Part shown: one piece after another, positions 37,272 to 46,462 of the stretch
How positions within the stretch are numbered: the first letter of the stretch is position 1
How the letters are laid out: each line of letters begins with the position of its first letter
Origin: Lachnospiraceae bacterium
GTDB lineage: Bacteria > Bacillota_A > Clostridia > Lachnospirales > Lachnospiraceae
Assembly: GCA_004556565.1 (NCBI GenBank)
Contig: SFGN01000001.1
Coordinates: forward strand, 62,001-126,000
Direction of reading: 5' to 3'
DNA: 64,000 nt
Position numbers and translations under genes: made by a program
The notes under the pieces: model-generated
What the model saw: only the letters and a program-made list of their open reading frames with translations
The model's database searches: none
Told to the model about the DNA's origin: nothing

Positions 37272-37955
37272 TTAATTCTTGATATCTGTGACTTCATCCT
37301 CATCCGCTTCAACCTGAAGAGAAGGTGACTGCATGGACAATATGGACCACACGGCTTCAGGCGCCGTCTTTCCACCATCGATATCCGTCGTCTGGATTCC
37401 ATAGGCATTCACTGTAATACTCTGTATCTGCCCTTCCAGCCCCTGGTCTTCAATCACATTTGCAAATGTCACACTTCCAAATACGGGCGGCGTAGTATCC
37501 CCCACTGCAAGTTCTTTGCACTTATTACTGTTTCCATATACATAAAGATGCGTAATCGTCTTATCTGTCTGATTGCGTTTACCTGTTCCGAGTTCCGTCC
37601 AGCCGTCATTCAGCTTATAACTGAATAATTCAATCTCTTTTGCTGCATTTTTACTTCCATCGGCATTAACTGTCACAAGATTCTGATACGGTACGGCTAT
37701 TTCTGCAAAAATAAACGCCGGATTATCCCCATCATTTTTAATCTGTGGATCTTTTGTTATCTCTTTTCCCGGCGTAAGATTTTCTGCCTCTGCAGGATTC
37801 CATCCCGGTTCCTGCAAGTCAAGAGAAATTTTCCCCACTGTAAACGTATTAACTGCCGTATCGGCATCTGTAAAATATGCAGATACCCCACCTGCCGCCA
37901 CTAAACCAACAATAGCTGCTGCCAAAATAAAAAGTCTGATTCTTTTGAAATTCAT
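37272..37955 (-). CDS. TasA/camelysin-like major subunit
   Basis: 227 aa. SipW-type signal: MNFKRIRLFILAAAIVGLVA then AGGVSAYFTDADTAVNTFTV, the hallmark of TasA/CalY proteins. The mature part carries ISLDLQEPGWNP, the EITKDPQIKNDGDNPAFIFA pattern and a jelly-roll-like beta content. First gene of the five-gene unit (site GGAGG, 10 bp before the ATG), so probably the most abundant subunit, polymerising on the cell surface as TasA does in Bacillus biofilms. The ~600-bp region upstream is likely to hold its regulation. Confidence 0.88.
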   Translation of the reverse strand: MNFKRIRLFILAAAIVGLVAAGGVSAYFTDADTAVNTFTVGKISLDLQEPGWNPAEAENLTPGKEITKDPQIKNDGDNPAFIFAEIAVPYQNLVTVNADGSKNAAKEIELFSYKLNDGWTELGTGKRNQTDKTITHLYVYGNSNKCKELAVGDTTPPVFGSVTFANVIEDQGLEGQIQSITVNAYGIQTTDIDGGKTAPEAVWSILSMQSPSLQVEADEDEVTDIKN

Positions 37956-38561
37956 AAAATTCTACCTCCAATTTTTTATTCTTTTAAAAAAACTTAGCTA
38001 TAAGCCTTGCTTCCGATTTGAATATGTATATCTGAAATCATCCATATCAAATCATTTTTAAAACATTTTATATTTACTTTTTGCTGCAAAAAAGCGTAGT
38101 TTAAGAAGACTTCGATGATTTTTAGTATCCGAAGACAAAGAAGGCATATTTCAAATTCTCCCTCACAAGACTTGGAGCGAGAGTTATCTCACATCTGATA
38201 CAAATGCATTTACTTTGGAGTTCATTCGAAAAGGTCCGATGGACCTTTTATAGAACAATTGATAACTCAAAACATTCTGAAAATATTCTCAAGAGATCAG
38301 AATGCATCAGTCAATATGATAAGACTGTCAGATACGGTATGAACCGTTAAAACAGAATCTTACTGATTTATTCGTAGAGATATTAATCGTAGAGATAAGA
38401 AATAGTTAAATTCAATTCTCGCATAGTGTTAATCAAATGGAAAACTGACTCCCGCCTTGTTACTGATTTGTTACCTGCCTCCTTAGAGCGAGAATCATTT
38501 TCCATCTTATACAACTCAGATTTCATAAAGTCCGGCGAACCTTTTATTACATACACAGCAA
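37956..38561. repeat. Intergenic region with two diverged copies of one element
   Basis: No gene is seen in 606 bp. A stretch with GGAGCGAGAGTTATCTCACA (from about 38174) and the hairpin AAAGGTCCGATGGACCTTTT (38230-38249) is echoed from about 38486 by TTAGAGCGAGAATCATTTTC and the decayed hairpin AAAGTCCGGCGAACCTTTT. A short direct repeat CGTAGAGATA occurs at 38372 and 38388. A clear promoter for the TasA-like operon was not identified. Confidence 0.5.
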
Positions 38562-39290
38562 CTATAATACAAAACGTACAAACTCACTGACATCTTTGAA
38601 ATCCACACTGATCTGACCATTGAAAACAGCAACCGGAACAATGTCCTCAAATTTATAAACCTGCGGACATATATCCTGCTCAAATGCATATACAACAACC
38701 TTCCTGCTGTCCGGATCAACAATCCAATATTCCTTCACACCTGCTTCCTGATACTTCGCCAGTTTCAAATAGGAATCTCTCTGCCTGGATTCAACGGATA
38801 CTACTTCAATTATCATATCCGGAATCCCATGAATGCCATCCTGTTTAAGTTTATTCCTTTCCTTCACGATGCAGATATCCGGCTGCACTATTGTCTGCCC
38901 TTCACTGTCCAGCCATACTTTCACCGGAGCCAGGACTGCCATGCTTCCGCTCTTCTGACTGACAAGATAATTCTGAATCTGTCTGTAGATCTCTCCGGCA
39001 AACAACTGATGGATGCAGTTGGGCTGTTCCATATTATAAACCTTGCCCTCATACGCCTCTTCTCTGATGCCTGCTTCTTTTCCATAAGTAATACGGGACT
39101 CTGCGGCCGACTCATCCCGCTTTTCAAGGAAGACTTTTTCAAGTGCACGAAGCGTATCATATCTCGGAGAACGTGTCACACCGCCAAATACTTTCTGAAC
39201 TGTTCCGAGCGGCACATCCGAAAGCGTCGCTATCTGCTCGTAAGTATAACCGAGCTGTCTTTTCCTCTCCTTCATTTCCTCAACCGTCAT
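38562..39290 (-). CDS. HTH plus Uma2-family (PD-(D/E)XK) protein
   Basis: 242 aa. The N-terminal 55 residues form an XRE-like helix-turn-helix (LGYTYEQIATLSDVPLGTVQ). The rest is a Uma2/DUF820 domain, a restriction-endonuclease fold, with VQPDICIV and MIIEVVS as the acidic and core strand motifs, and EYWIVDPDSRKVVVY typical of the family. Uma2 proteins are abundant but their role is unsettled. The fusion suggests a DNA-binding nuclease or regulator. It has its own promoter and is divergent from the TraG-like gene. Confidence 0.88.
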   Translation of the reverse strand: MTVEEMKERKRQLGYTYEQIATLSDVPLGTVQKVFGGVTRSPRYDTLRALEKVFLEKRDESAAESRITYGKEAGIREEAYEGKVYNMEQPNCIHQLFAGEIYRQIQNYLVSQKSGSMAVLAPVKVWLDSEGQTIVQPDICIVKERNKLKQDGIHGIPDMIIEVVSVESRQRDSYLKLAKYQEAGVKEYWIVDPDSRKVVVYAFEQDICPQVYKFEDIVPVAVFNGQISVDFKDVSEFVRFVL

Positions 39291-39320
39291 CGAAATCTTC
39301 TCTCCCTTCGCTTTTTTTAC

Positions 39321-39349
39321 ATTATAGCATCAGATTATCAACTATGCAA
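39321..39349 (-). promoter_or_regulatory. Promoter of the HTH-Uma2 gene
   Basis: Minus-strand -35 TTGCAT (plus 39344-39349), 17-bp spacer, -10 TATAAT (plus 39321-39326), about 30 bp before the gene. Confidence 0.65.
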
Positions 39350-39479
39350 CCCTTTTTTTATATTAATTTCCATTTATTTTCCATTATTAAAATAAATATG
39401 CCTATCAGATCTCATAATTCCATATCCGGATTTTAATATAATTGAAAGAAAATCTGCCATCGGTTCAGACAGACATGTT

Positions 39480-39508
39480 TTGACATCACCACCCGGAAAC
39501 CGTATAAT
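39480..39508 (+). promoter_or_regulatory. Consensus sigma-A promoter of the TraG-NACHT pair
   Basis: TTGACA (39480-39485), 17-bp spacer, TATAAT (39503-39508): a full match to consensus in both hexamers. Transcription should start near 39515. It suggests constitutive transcription unless a repressor acts here. Confidence 0.8.
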
Positions 39509-39551
39509 ATCTTTATTAACATAACATTATGAAGGGGGCAACGGAACGAAT

Positions 39552-42272
39552 ATGGGCGGACATGAGAATACTATTCTAAACCAAACGGATAATCCCAATG
39601 AAAACAATATTGAGAATCTGAATGCCGCATCTAACAATGTCAACAGCCGGAGTATGCGTCAGTATTATGAACGTCTTTTAAAGGAAGCAGAAGAAGAGGG
39701 AAAGCGTCTGGAAGCACAAGACCGGGAATTGAATCTGGAAGAGGATCCGATGGGTATAAACTATGCCCGATGGGCCACCGAAGAGGAAATGAAAGAATCT
39801 CTGACAGAAATTCTTTCTGACCAGGAACATATTCTACACTCAGGTGTGCCGCTGTTCTGCCATGAGGGGATTACTTACGTTGACGGCAGTGACAGCCACA
39901 GCATGATTATCGGTGCGTCAGGCTCGAAGAAAACCCGTCTGTTTATTCTTCCGAGTATCCTCATGCTTGCCAAAGCAGGCGAATCAATGATTATCACTGA
40001 CCCTAAAGCAGAATTATATGAACGTACCTCAGGACATTTAAAAGAGAACGGTTATAAGATTTACTGCGTAAATTTCCGCGATGATTCCAGGCAGAACTGC
40101 TGGAATCCGCTGGATGCCCCCAGGCAGTTCTTCCGGAACGGAAAATTCGACCTGGCTGTAGGACTTCTGAACGATTTCAGTACCATATCCGTCCCGAAAG
40201 ACAACCGGGGCGGCGACCCCTTCTGGGATGACTCGGCACGCTCTGCATTTATGGGGATGCTGCTTTTGATCTTCCTTCTTGCGGAAACACCTGAAGAAAT
40301 CAATATCAGAAGCTTGCTGCGCCTGAGAAACACTTTATTCGAACCGGCGGAATCTGCACCGGCCCAAAAATCAGGAAACAATGAAAGCCGTTTCCGGAAA
40401 CTGTTCCGCATGATTGACCCGGGAAGCCTTGCAGCTTCTTATCTTTCCGTGCTCGCCACCGCTCCGGAACGTACCCTTGGCTCTATCCTGGCAACATTGG
40501 ATACTCACCTGATCAAGTTTATCATGCGTCCGGATCTGACGGACATGCTGTGTCATAATGATATAGATTTTCGCAAAATAGGACAAGAAAAAACTGCAAT
40601 TTTCCTTGTAATGCCGGACGAAAAGGAGACATATCACGGCCTTATCAGCATTTTTGTCCAGCAATGCTATGAATCTTTGATTTTTGAAGCACAGACCCAG
40701 CCCGGAAAAACACTTCCAAGAAGAGTGAATTTCCTTCTGGACGAGTTCTCGTCCCTGCCGCCGATCAAGGAATTTCCGGCCATGATTGCCGCCGCCCGAA
40801 GCCGCAACATACGTTTTAACATCGTTGTGCAAAGCGAAAAACAGCTCCGTTCCCGTTACCGGGAGGAAGCAGACACGATTAAAGGAAACTGTAACAACTG
40901 GATTTTCCTTTACAGCCGGGAGCTCCAGACACTGGAGGAATTAAGCCGCCTGTGCGGAAATCAAAAAAGTGGGAATCCCCTGGTCACGCCTTCGAGGCTG
41001 CAGCGTCTGAATAAAGAAAAAGGAGAAGTGTTGATTATCCACGGGAGACAATATCCCTTTCTGTCGCACCTTGACGATATCAGCCTGTATGACCATGATG
41101 AATTTCTTTCTCCTTCTTTTGAAGAATGTAAAGAAGCTCCGATACAGATTTTTATGCTCGAAAATATGATGAAAGAGCATACTGAAGAATGGATCACCGC
41201 AAAACTTGCACAGAATACGGTAAAACAACTGGAAGCTGAGGAAACAGAACGAAAAATCAAAGAAGAAATACAACTGAAAGAATTAAAACAAAAAGCAAAG
41301 GAGAATACGCTTCTTAAAGAAGAGCTTAGTGCCGTAAAACAGCAGATGGATACTCTCTGCCACTTACCTGTGCAAAAAGCCGATATCTCAGAAAATCTGA
41401 TTCTGGATGCATCCCGTAAATGGTATGAAAATACCTTTTCCGCCTGCAGCCTGCCCGGATTTTCCGAGATATATTCAGCACAGTGTTCTCTTGTAAAACT
41501 GCCGGCACCGTCCGGCAAACCTGGAGGAAATCATTCAAAAGCCGATGCCGCACACACCATACAAACAGAAACGTCACAGAGCGGACGTTTTCTCCCTGAA
41601 AGCCCGTTCCCGCTGAACTGCCTTTCTCTTACGGCAGAACTCAATGCGGAAAACATGGCAGTTTTCGGTTCTGACAGGGAATTGCTGTCCTGTGCCGCTC
41701 ACCAGGTTTACCGGCGTGTACTTGCATCCGGACAGTCTGTTCCGATTTTCTTTGATATGAAAAATCTGAAACCGGACTGGAATGCCACGGCAAGATTGTT
41801 CAAATCCTTCAACCTTCTTCTGGTTTTACTTGCCCGGCAGCTTTTCGGCGGCGATATGGCCGGACTTCCTGCCATACAAAAAGACCAGAAACTCAATTCT
41901 ATAAATATTTCCGATATTGCAGAACCGCTTGGAGGCAATGTCAAACGACTCTGGCAGGAATTCAGTGCAAAACCGGAAGGAATGCCGAAATATTTGTTGA
42001 TTTTAAATCTTATGGAAGATGCATTTTACAAGACTGACGCTGTCTGGCAGGCATGGGATACCGCAAAATATCCAAATGTACGCGTACTTGTGACTACAAC
42101 GGAAAAAGAACTTCTTACCGCTAACTGCTGCAGATATGTGAATGTAAAGGGAGGTCATGTTTATGCCTCACCAAATATTTTATTTTTTGATGAACAGGAC
42201 AATGAAGTTAAAATCATACAAAGTCCTGCGCCTACACTCTGCCTGGAGGTAACCACATGCTGTCCATCCTGA
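39552..42272 (+). CDS. Soluble VirD4/TraG-like ATPase with extra C-terminal domain
   Basis: 906 aa. After a charged N-terminus without membrane helices, about 95-520 is a TraG/VirD4 coupling-protein ATPase: Walker A variant GASGSKKTR (about 121-129; the usual form is GxxGxGKS/T), MIITDPKAELYERTSGHLK, NCWNPL, Walker B NFLLDEFSSLPPI (about 394-405) and VVQSEKQLRSRY. A coiled coil lies at about 550-605. Residues about 620-906 resemble a degenerate NACHT/STAND NTPase: SVPIFFDMKNL, KYLLILNLMEDAF and VRVLVTTTEKEL, without a P-loop. Conjugation partners (relaxase, VirB4, integrase) are absent. It overlaps the next gene by 16 bp, so the two work together. Function unknown. Confidence 0.85.
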   Translation: MGGHENTILNQTDNPNENNIENLNAASNNVNSRSMRQYYERLLKEAEEEGKRLEAQDRELNLEEDPMGINYARWATEEEMKESLTEILSDQEHILHSGVPLFCHEGITYVDGSDSHSMIIGASGSKKTRLFILPSILMLAKAGESMIITDPKAELYERTSGHLKENGYKIYCVNFRDDSRQNCWNPLDAPRQFFRNGKFDLAVGLLNDFSTISVPKDNRGGDPFWDDSARSAFMGMLLLIFLLAETPEEINIRSLLRLRNTLFEPAESAPAQKSGNNESRFRKLFRMIDPGSLAASYLSVLATAPERTLGSILATLDTHLIKFIMRPDLTDMLCHNDIDFRKIGQEKTAIFLVMPDEKETYHGLISIFVQQCYESLIFEAQTQPGKTLPRRVNFLLDEFSSLPPIKEFPAMIAAARSRNIRFNIVVQSEKQLRSRYREEADTIKGNCNNWIFLYSRELQTLEELSRLCGNQKSGNPLVTPSRLQRLNKEKGEVLIIHGRQYPFLSHLDDISLYDHDEFLSPSFEECKEAPIQIFMLENMMKEHTEEWITAKLAQNTVKQLEAEETERKIKEEIQLKELKQKAKENTLLKEELSAVKQQMDTLCHLPVQKADISENLILDASRKWYENTFSACSLPGFSEIYSAQCSLVKLPAPSGKPGGNHSKADAAHTIQTETSQSGRFLPESPFPLNCLSLTAELNAENMAVFGSDRELLSCAAHQVYRRVLASGQSVPIFFDMKNLKPDWNATARLFKSFNLLLVLLARQLFGGDMAGLPAIQKDQKLNSINISDIAEPLGGNVKRLWQEFSAKPEGMPKYLLILNLMEDAFYKTDAVWQAWDTAKYPNVRVLVTTTEKELLTANCCRYVNVKGGHVYASPNILFFDEQDNEVKIIQSPAPTLCLEVTTCCPS

Positions 42273-45200
42273 TTTCAAGTACATTTAATGATATGCAGGC
42301 CGAGCGTGATATCATTCACCAGAAGGTCGTCCCCAGACTCCGCAGGGTCGCTGCCGGGTTCGGCGAATCTGTGCGCCTTCTCGACCTTCGATGGGGTGTA
42401 AATACAGAATCCATGTCCGAGGAAACGGCTGCACAGAAGGTACTGGATGTCTGTCTGGATGAAATAGACCGCTGTGACGGCTACATGGTCTGTCTCCTTG
42501 GACAGAGATACGGCTGGATACCGGATTACAGTAAAGTCACTTCCGTTAAAAACCACCACATCCGGATGGAATCCCCAATCAGTGTCACCGAGCTGGAAAT
42601 CCAGTATGGGATTCTTCAGAGAAATCAAGGCGAAAAGGCAATCATTTTTTTCAGAGACGAGATAAGAAATCTGCCGGATTCCCTGAAACATCTGTACTGT
42701 GATTCTGCCTCCGACCGGCGCCTCCCCCGGCTGAAAGCGGAGCTCGAAACACTGCCGGGATGTACCTGCAGGCACTACAGTCTGTCATGGCGCACAGACG
42801 GTGAATTCGACGGGCTGGAAGAATTTGCGGAACGCCTTCTGGCTTCTCTGACCGCCCTTCTTGAAAATATTTACGGGCAGGCGAAGCCGCAGTCCGCCTT
42901 TGAGCGAAAAGAACAACTTTTCTTAAGCTATATCAGAGAACAGGCAGATACTTATTTCCCTGTTCCCGGTCTGGAACAGGCATTCAAGGAATTTATAGCC
43001 GGGAAAAACCAATTTCTGGTCATCCAGGGCGGAGGAGGTATGGGAAAATCTGCTTTTTCCGCACATATCTGCGCAGAACCTCCGGAAAACATTTCTGTCA
43101 TCCCCTATTTCTGCGGAATCGGTTCTTCCCATTCCCGCCCGGAAGATTTGCTGATTTATTATATAAACCAGATCTGCCGGCTGACGGGAAATGAACCTGC
43201 ACCGCCGTCAGCTCCGCTTCAGGAATTAGTGCTTTATTTTACAGAATTATTATATAGCTCCAACCTTCCGGTCTGGTTTGTCGCTGATGGTACAGATCGG
43301 CTTTCCTGTTCTCCTGAGGAAATCTTATCCTGGATTCCCGATAGTCTGCCGGAGTATGTACGTATCATCCTAACCACATCTCCAGGTAATAACGCCTGCC
43401 GCCAGCTGGGGGAATTCTGGCCTGTACAATCTGTGACCATACCCGAACTGGAACAGCCTGAGGAGTTTGTCACGCGCCTTCTTGGCGCAGGCGGCAAGCA
43501 GATTCCCGACGAACTGGTACGTCAGGCAGTAAACACCGGCATGTCCGGCAATTATCTGTATAATACGATGGTTGTCCGTATGCTGATGCTGATCGACCGC
43601 CATGACTTTGCAGCTATCAATGAAAAAGGCGGAGGAATCAATGTCATCAATAACTATATCCGTGAAAAGCTGATTCATCTTCCAAACAGTCTGGAATCAA
43701 TGGGTTTTCTCCTGATGTACGACTGTGGGAAGCAGATTGCGCCCGGAATGGCCGAAAAATTCCTGACCGCCGTTTCCGCTGTCCCCGCCGGACTTCGTTC
43801 TCAGGATCTGGAAGCCTTATTTCCGGAATTATGGGATGAAATCAGATTTGAACAGTTTACCGCTTTCCTGGATGAATTTCTTGCAGAAGATGAAAACGGC
43901 TGCTACCAGTTTACACGACCGTTTTTAAAATATGCATCTCAGCAGATACTGGACTATCGTTTTATCCCGCGGCTGTCCGATTATCTGGAATCCCTTCCCG
44001 ATAATGACCCGGTAAAAGTCATCTCCGGACTCAGGATTTTCCTTGCCGAAAAGCGATATGAAGCGGCAATCTCGTTAATCAAAAATCACTTGGACTCAGA
44101 AACATTGCAGGAACAGTTTCTTGAGACAATCCTTGATTTTCTCTCTTCCATTTCTGTGATACTTGCAGAAAAGGAAATCCTTGAATGGTTTTTGGAAACG
44201 ATCATCCCCCGTATGAACAGCACTCCGATGATGGAAGCCGGAATCCGGATTTTAAAATCACTCCCAGGGCAAAAGGAACGAAGGCTTCAGGAAAAGTTGT
44301 TGTATTCACTCGGATATTTGTACGAAAAGGATCACGAAGAGCGAAAAGCCTGGGAGACTTACCGCAAATTACTGCCGTTGATTGAAGAGGACGGAAGCTC
44401 CGAAGAGCTTGCCTCTCTGGAAATAAAAATCGTAACCAACGCATTTGTGGACGATAAGAGCGGGCACGACCATGTACTTGCCCAGCTTGGCCATGCACTT
44501 GAATTTTTTGAAAGCTGTGCCAGCCTTAGTCCTGATGCCCTTACGGCATACCTTCGCGGCCGCTTCTATCAGGAGTTGATAACCCTGCAGGAATACTATT
44601 TCATAATAAGCGGTCCAAGCTATACGCTTCATGACTACATGTATCATAAGAATACTTCCGGAAGCCGGATGCCTCTGATCAGCTCTATTCTTTTTATGGG
44701 GCTTCATTCAATTAACGGACAGAAAACACCTCCGGAAATTACCGTAAGTCTTCTGAATCTCTGCCGTCTCGGGACAGAAGCGGTCAACGGCCTTCTTGAC
44801 GGAAGCTGGAAAGGGAACAAAGAAGAATGCCGACAAATCCTGCTGGACTGCTTTTCTGCACTGCTGAGGGCAGACCCGCCTGACTCCCCGCCGGATACAG
44901 AACATTTTCCGGATGAAGACCAGAAAAGATTGAAAAAATTCCGGGAGGAACGGCTGCTTTTATTCCGGCAGGCCCGCCTTGAAATCGTATTAAATCTGCG
45001 TTCGGGCTATCACATTAACACCATGAAGCAGTTTGCCCGGCTCAATTTCCTGCTTGCAAGAACCGAACCGGAAAATGCTAAAAAAACAGAACTTCTGGAA
45101 CGGAGCTGCCAGATATGGGAACGTTACTTCAATGTCCGCAGTCTGCCTGATTTTGCAGATGACCTTGAAAAAGCGCTGTTAAATCTTGCCGAACTTTATC

Positions 45201-46225
45201 TGAAAGATAAACGCTATGACGAATATAAAGATACACTTGACAAATGGGCAGGCGTCAGAATGAGCATTCTTAAGACCAAAATTGATATTTATTTCCCGGA
45301 ATGTCAGAGATATCCGGATGAAATCCATTGCGAAGAGCTGGAACGACTCCGACGACAGTATGCCCGGATATACGAAGATTTTATTGAACGCCTCTGGCTA
45401 AGGGAAGACTATGAAATAAAGAACAATATTGAAAACATCCTCGCCTGTATTCAGTTTTACTGGCATCAGCATGGAACGCACCCGACTGAGGGAATGTATC
45501 TCCCTCAGCTGTTCCGTAATGCCGCTGTGATCGTATCACACTTGAGAGAAGAATTTTCAAAGCCTCACTCGGAAGAGGAAATGAAAGGACTGAAACACAC
45601 TTATAATGAAACGCTGTTCTGCGCCTGCAAAATCTTAATTGTGATGGAAAATATGCTGGATGAGAATTCTGATGATTCCTTTCTTCTGCCGGATAAATAT
45701 TACAAATCAAGATCGCAGCTTCTGCGCAGATATCTCCGGAAGATTTCTGAAGAGAATGATCGGATCGGACAACTTAAGATTGCATTTCTTCTGGCACAAA
45801 GCCTGCTTTTCCATGCACGGTACTGTCCTGCCGAAGCAGAAAAATCTGTGCGTGAAGCACTGGAATTACTGGCTGTATTGGAAAAACGTATTTCAAAACA
45901 AGAAATTCTTCCTGCCAACTGGCTTTTCCCTGCTGTAAGCAGAGATACAATTCTTAGTCTGACTGCGCAGGCAGATATAGCCTTAGCAGACATAGAATAC
46001 AAAAAAGATCACTATTCTAACGCGCTTGAGCTTTATCTGAATACGATGGACATCAGTATGCTTTTATATGGAAGGAAAGAAAATTCTCCTTCCGGAAATG
46101 CCTTTCACCGGCAGTCGGCACTGCAGGCCGGAATGTCTGCGCTGAGATGTCTGGAACAGCTTGGTTATTGGGAAGAAATGAAGGAAATAATAAAAAATAT
46201 AGATATCATACGAAATTTCAAATAA
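42257..46225 (+). CDS. DUF4062-NACHT STAND protein with long helical repeat region
   Basis: 1322 aa. Residues 1 to about 190 are a DUF4062/TIR-like domain (ILISSTFNDMQAERDII, LLDLRWGV, VCLLGQRYGWIP), as at the front of NACHT-WD proteins such as TEP1/NWD1. NACHT follows: Walker A GGGGMGKSAF (about 258-267), Walker B VWFVADGTDRL (about 339-349), sensor VRIILTTSPG. The remaining ~900 residues are helical, TPR-like repeats (LLYSLGYLYEKDHEERKAWE, YSNALELYLNTMDISMLL), suited to sensing a ligand. Start has CTGGAGGTAACCAC. STAND proteins are molecular switches, many of them defence or death effectors. Partnered with the TraG-like ATPase; followed by a strong terminator. Confidence 0.87.
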   Translation: MLSILISSTFNDMQAERDIIHQKVVPRLRRVAAGFGESVRLLDLRWGVNTESMSEETAAQKVLDVCLDEIDRCDGYMVCLLGQRYGWIPDYSKVTSVKNHHIRMESPISVTELEIQYGILQRNQGEKAIIFFRDEIRNLPDSLKHLYCDSASDRRLPRLKAELETLPGCTCRHYSLSWRTDGEFDGLEEFAERLLASLTALLENIYGQAKPQSAFERKEQLFLSYIREQADTYFPVPGLEQAFKEFIAGKNQFLVIQGGGGMGKSAFSAHICAEPPENISVIPYFCGIGSSHSRPEDLLIYYINQICRLTGNEPAPPSAPLQELVLYFTELLYSSNLPVWFVADGTDRLSCSPEEILSWIPDSLPEYVRIILTTSPGNNACRQLGEFWPVQSVTIPELEQPEEFVTRLLGAGGKQIPDELVRQAVNTGMSGNYLYNTMVVRMLMLIDRHDFAAINEKGGGINVINNYIREKLIHLPNSLESMGFLLMYDCGKQIAPGMAEKFLTAVSAVPAGLRSQDLEALFPELWDEIRFEQFTAFLDEFLAEDENGCYQFTRPFLKYASQQILDYRFIPRLSDYLESLPDNDPVKVISGLRIFLAEKRYEAAISLIKNHLDSETLQEQFLETILDFLSSISVILAEKEILEWFLETIIPRMNSTPMMEAGIRILKSLPGQKERRLQEKLLYSLGYLYEKDHEERKAWETYRKLLPLIEEDGSSEELASLEIKIVTNAFVDDKSGHDHVLAQLGHALEFFESCASLSPDALTAYLRGRFYQELITLQEYYFIISGPSYTLHDYMYHKNTSGSRMPLISSILFMGLHSINGQKTPPEITVSLLNLCRLGTEAVNGLLDGSWKGNKEECRQILLDCFSALLRADPPDSPPDTEHFPDEDQKRLKKFREERLLLFRQARLEIVLNLRSGYHINTMKQFARLNFLLARTEPENAKKTELLERSCQIWERYFNVRSLPDFADDLEKALLNLAELYLKDKRYDEYKDTLDKWAGVRMSILKTKIDIYFPECQRYPDEIHCEELERLRRQYARIYEDFIERLWLREDYEIKNNIENILACIQFYWHQHGTHPTEGMYLPQLFRNAAVIVSHLREEFSKPHSEEEMKGLKHTYNETLFCACKILIVMENMLDENSDDSFLLPDKYYKSRSQLLRRYLRKISEENDRIGQLKIAFLLAQSLLFHARYCPAEAEKSVREALELLAVLEKRISKQEILPANWLFPAVSRDTILSLTAQADIALADIEYKKDHYSNALELYLNTMDISMLLYGRKENSPSGNAFHRQSALQAGMSALRCLEQLGYWEEMKEIIKNIDIIRNFK

Positions 46226-46258
46226 TTCCAATATAATCCACCTTTTATACCGTTAGTA

Positions 46259-46308
46259 TAAAAACCGGGCATCTTTTCCATCAACGGAAAATCGATGCCC
46301 GGTTTTTT
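46259..46308 (+). terminator. Terminator of the TraG-NACHT operon
   Basis: Stem AACCGGGCATC / GATGCCCGGTT extended by an inner TTTTCC/GGAAAA stem, then TTTTTT. A-rich on the other side, so it could also serve the minus-strand aminotransferase. The next 150 bp hold nothing recognised. Confidence 0.88.
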
Positions 46309-46462
46309 CATCTTATTTTACACAGAAACATTCTTTACTGCCGCGCTTTTTGGCAATTAATAACCTTTTTGCCCTCGGTGGTCCGGCTGTCTCTGTATTA
46401 ATTTACTGCTTTTCATTGATTATAGACCGGCCATCACCGTAACTGTTACTGCAGTTTACTGA

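Noticed and set aside
37970..38100. c-di-GMP or other riboswitch ahead of the TasA-like operon
   Set aside because: A GCAAGGC-like stretch is present, but the conserved core and pairing of known classes could not be found.
39552..42272. TraG-like gene as evidence of an integrative conjugative element
   Set aside because: No relaxase, VirB4/VirB6, integrase, attachment repeats or transfer genes are in the surrounding 20 kb, and the protein lacks the membrane helices of coupling proteins.
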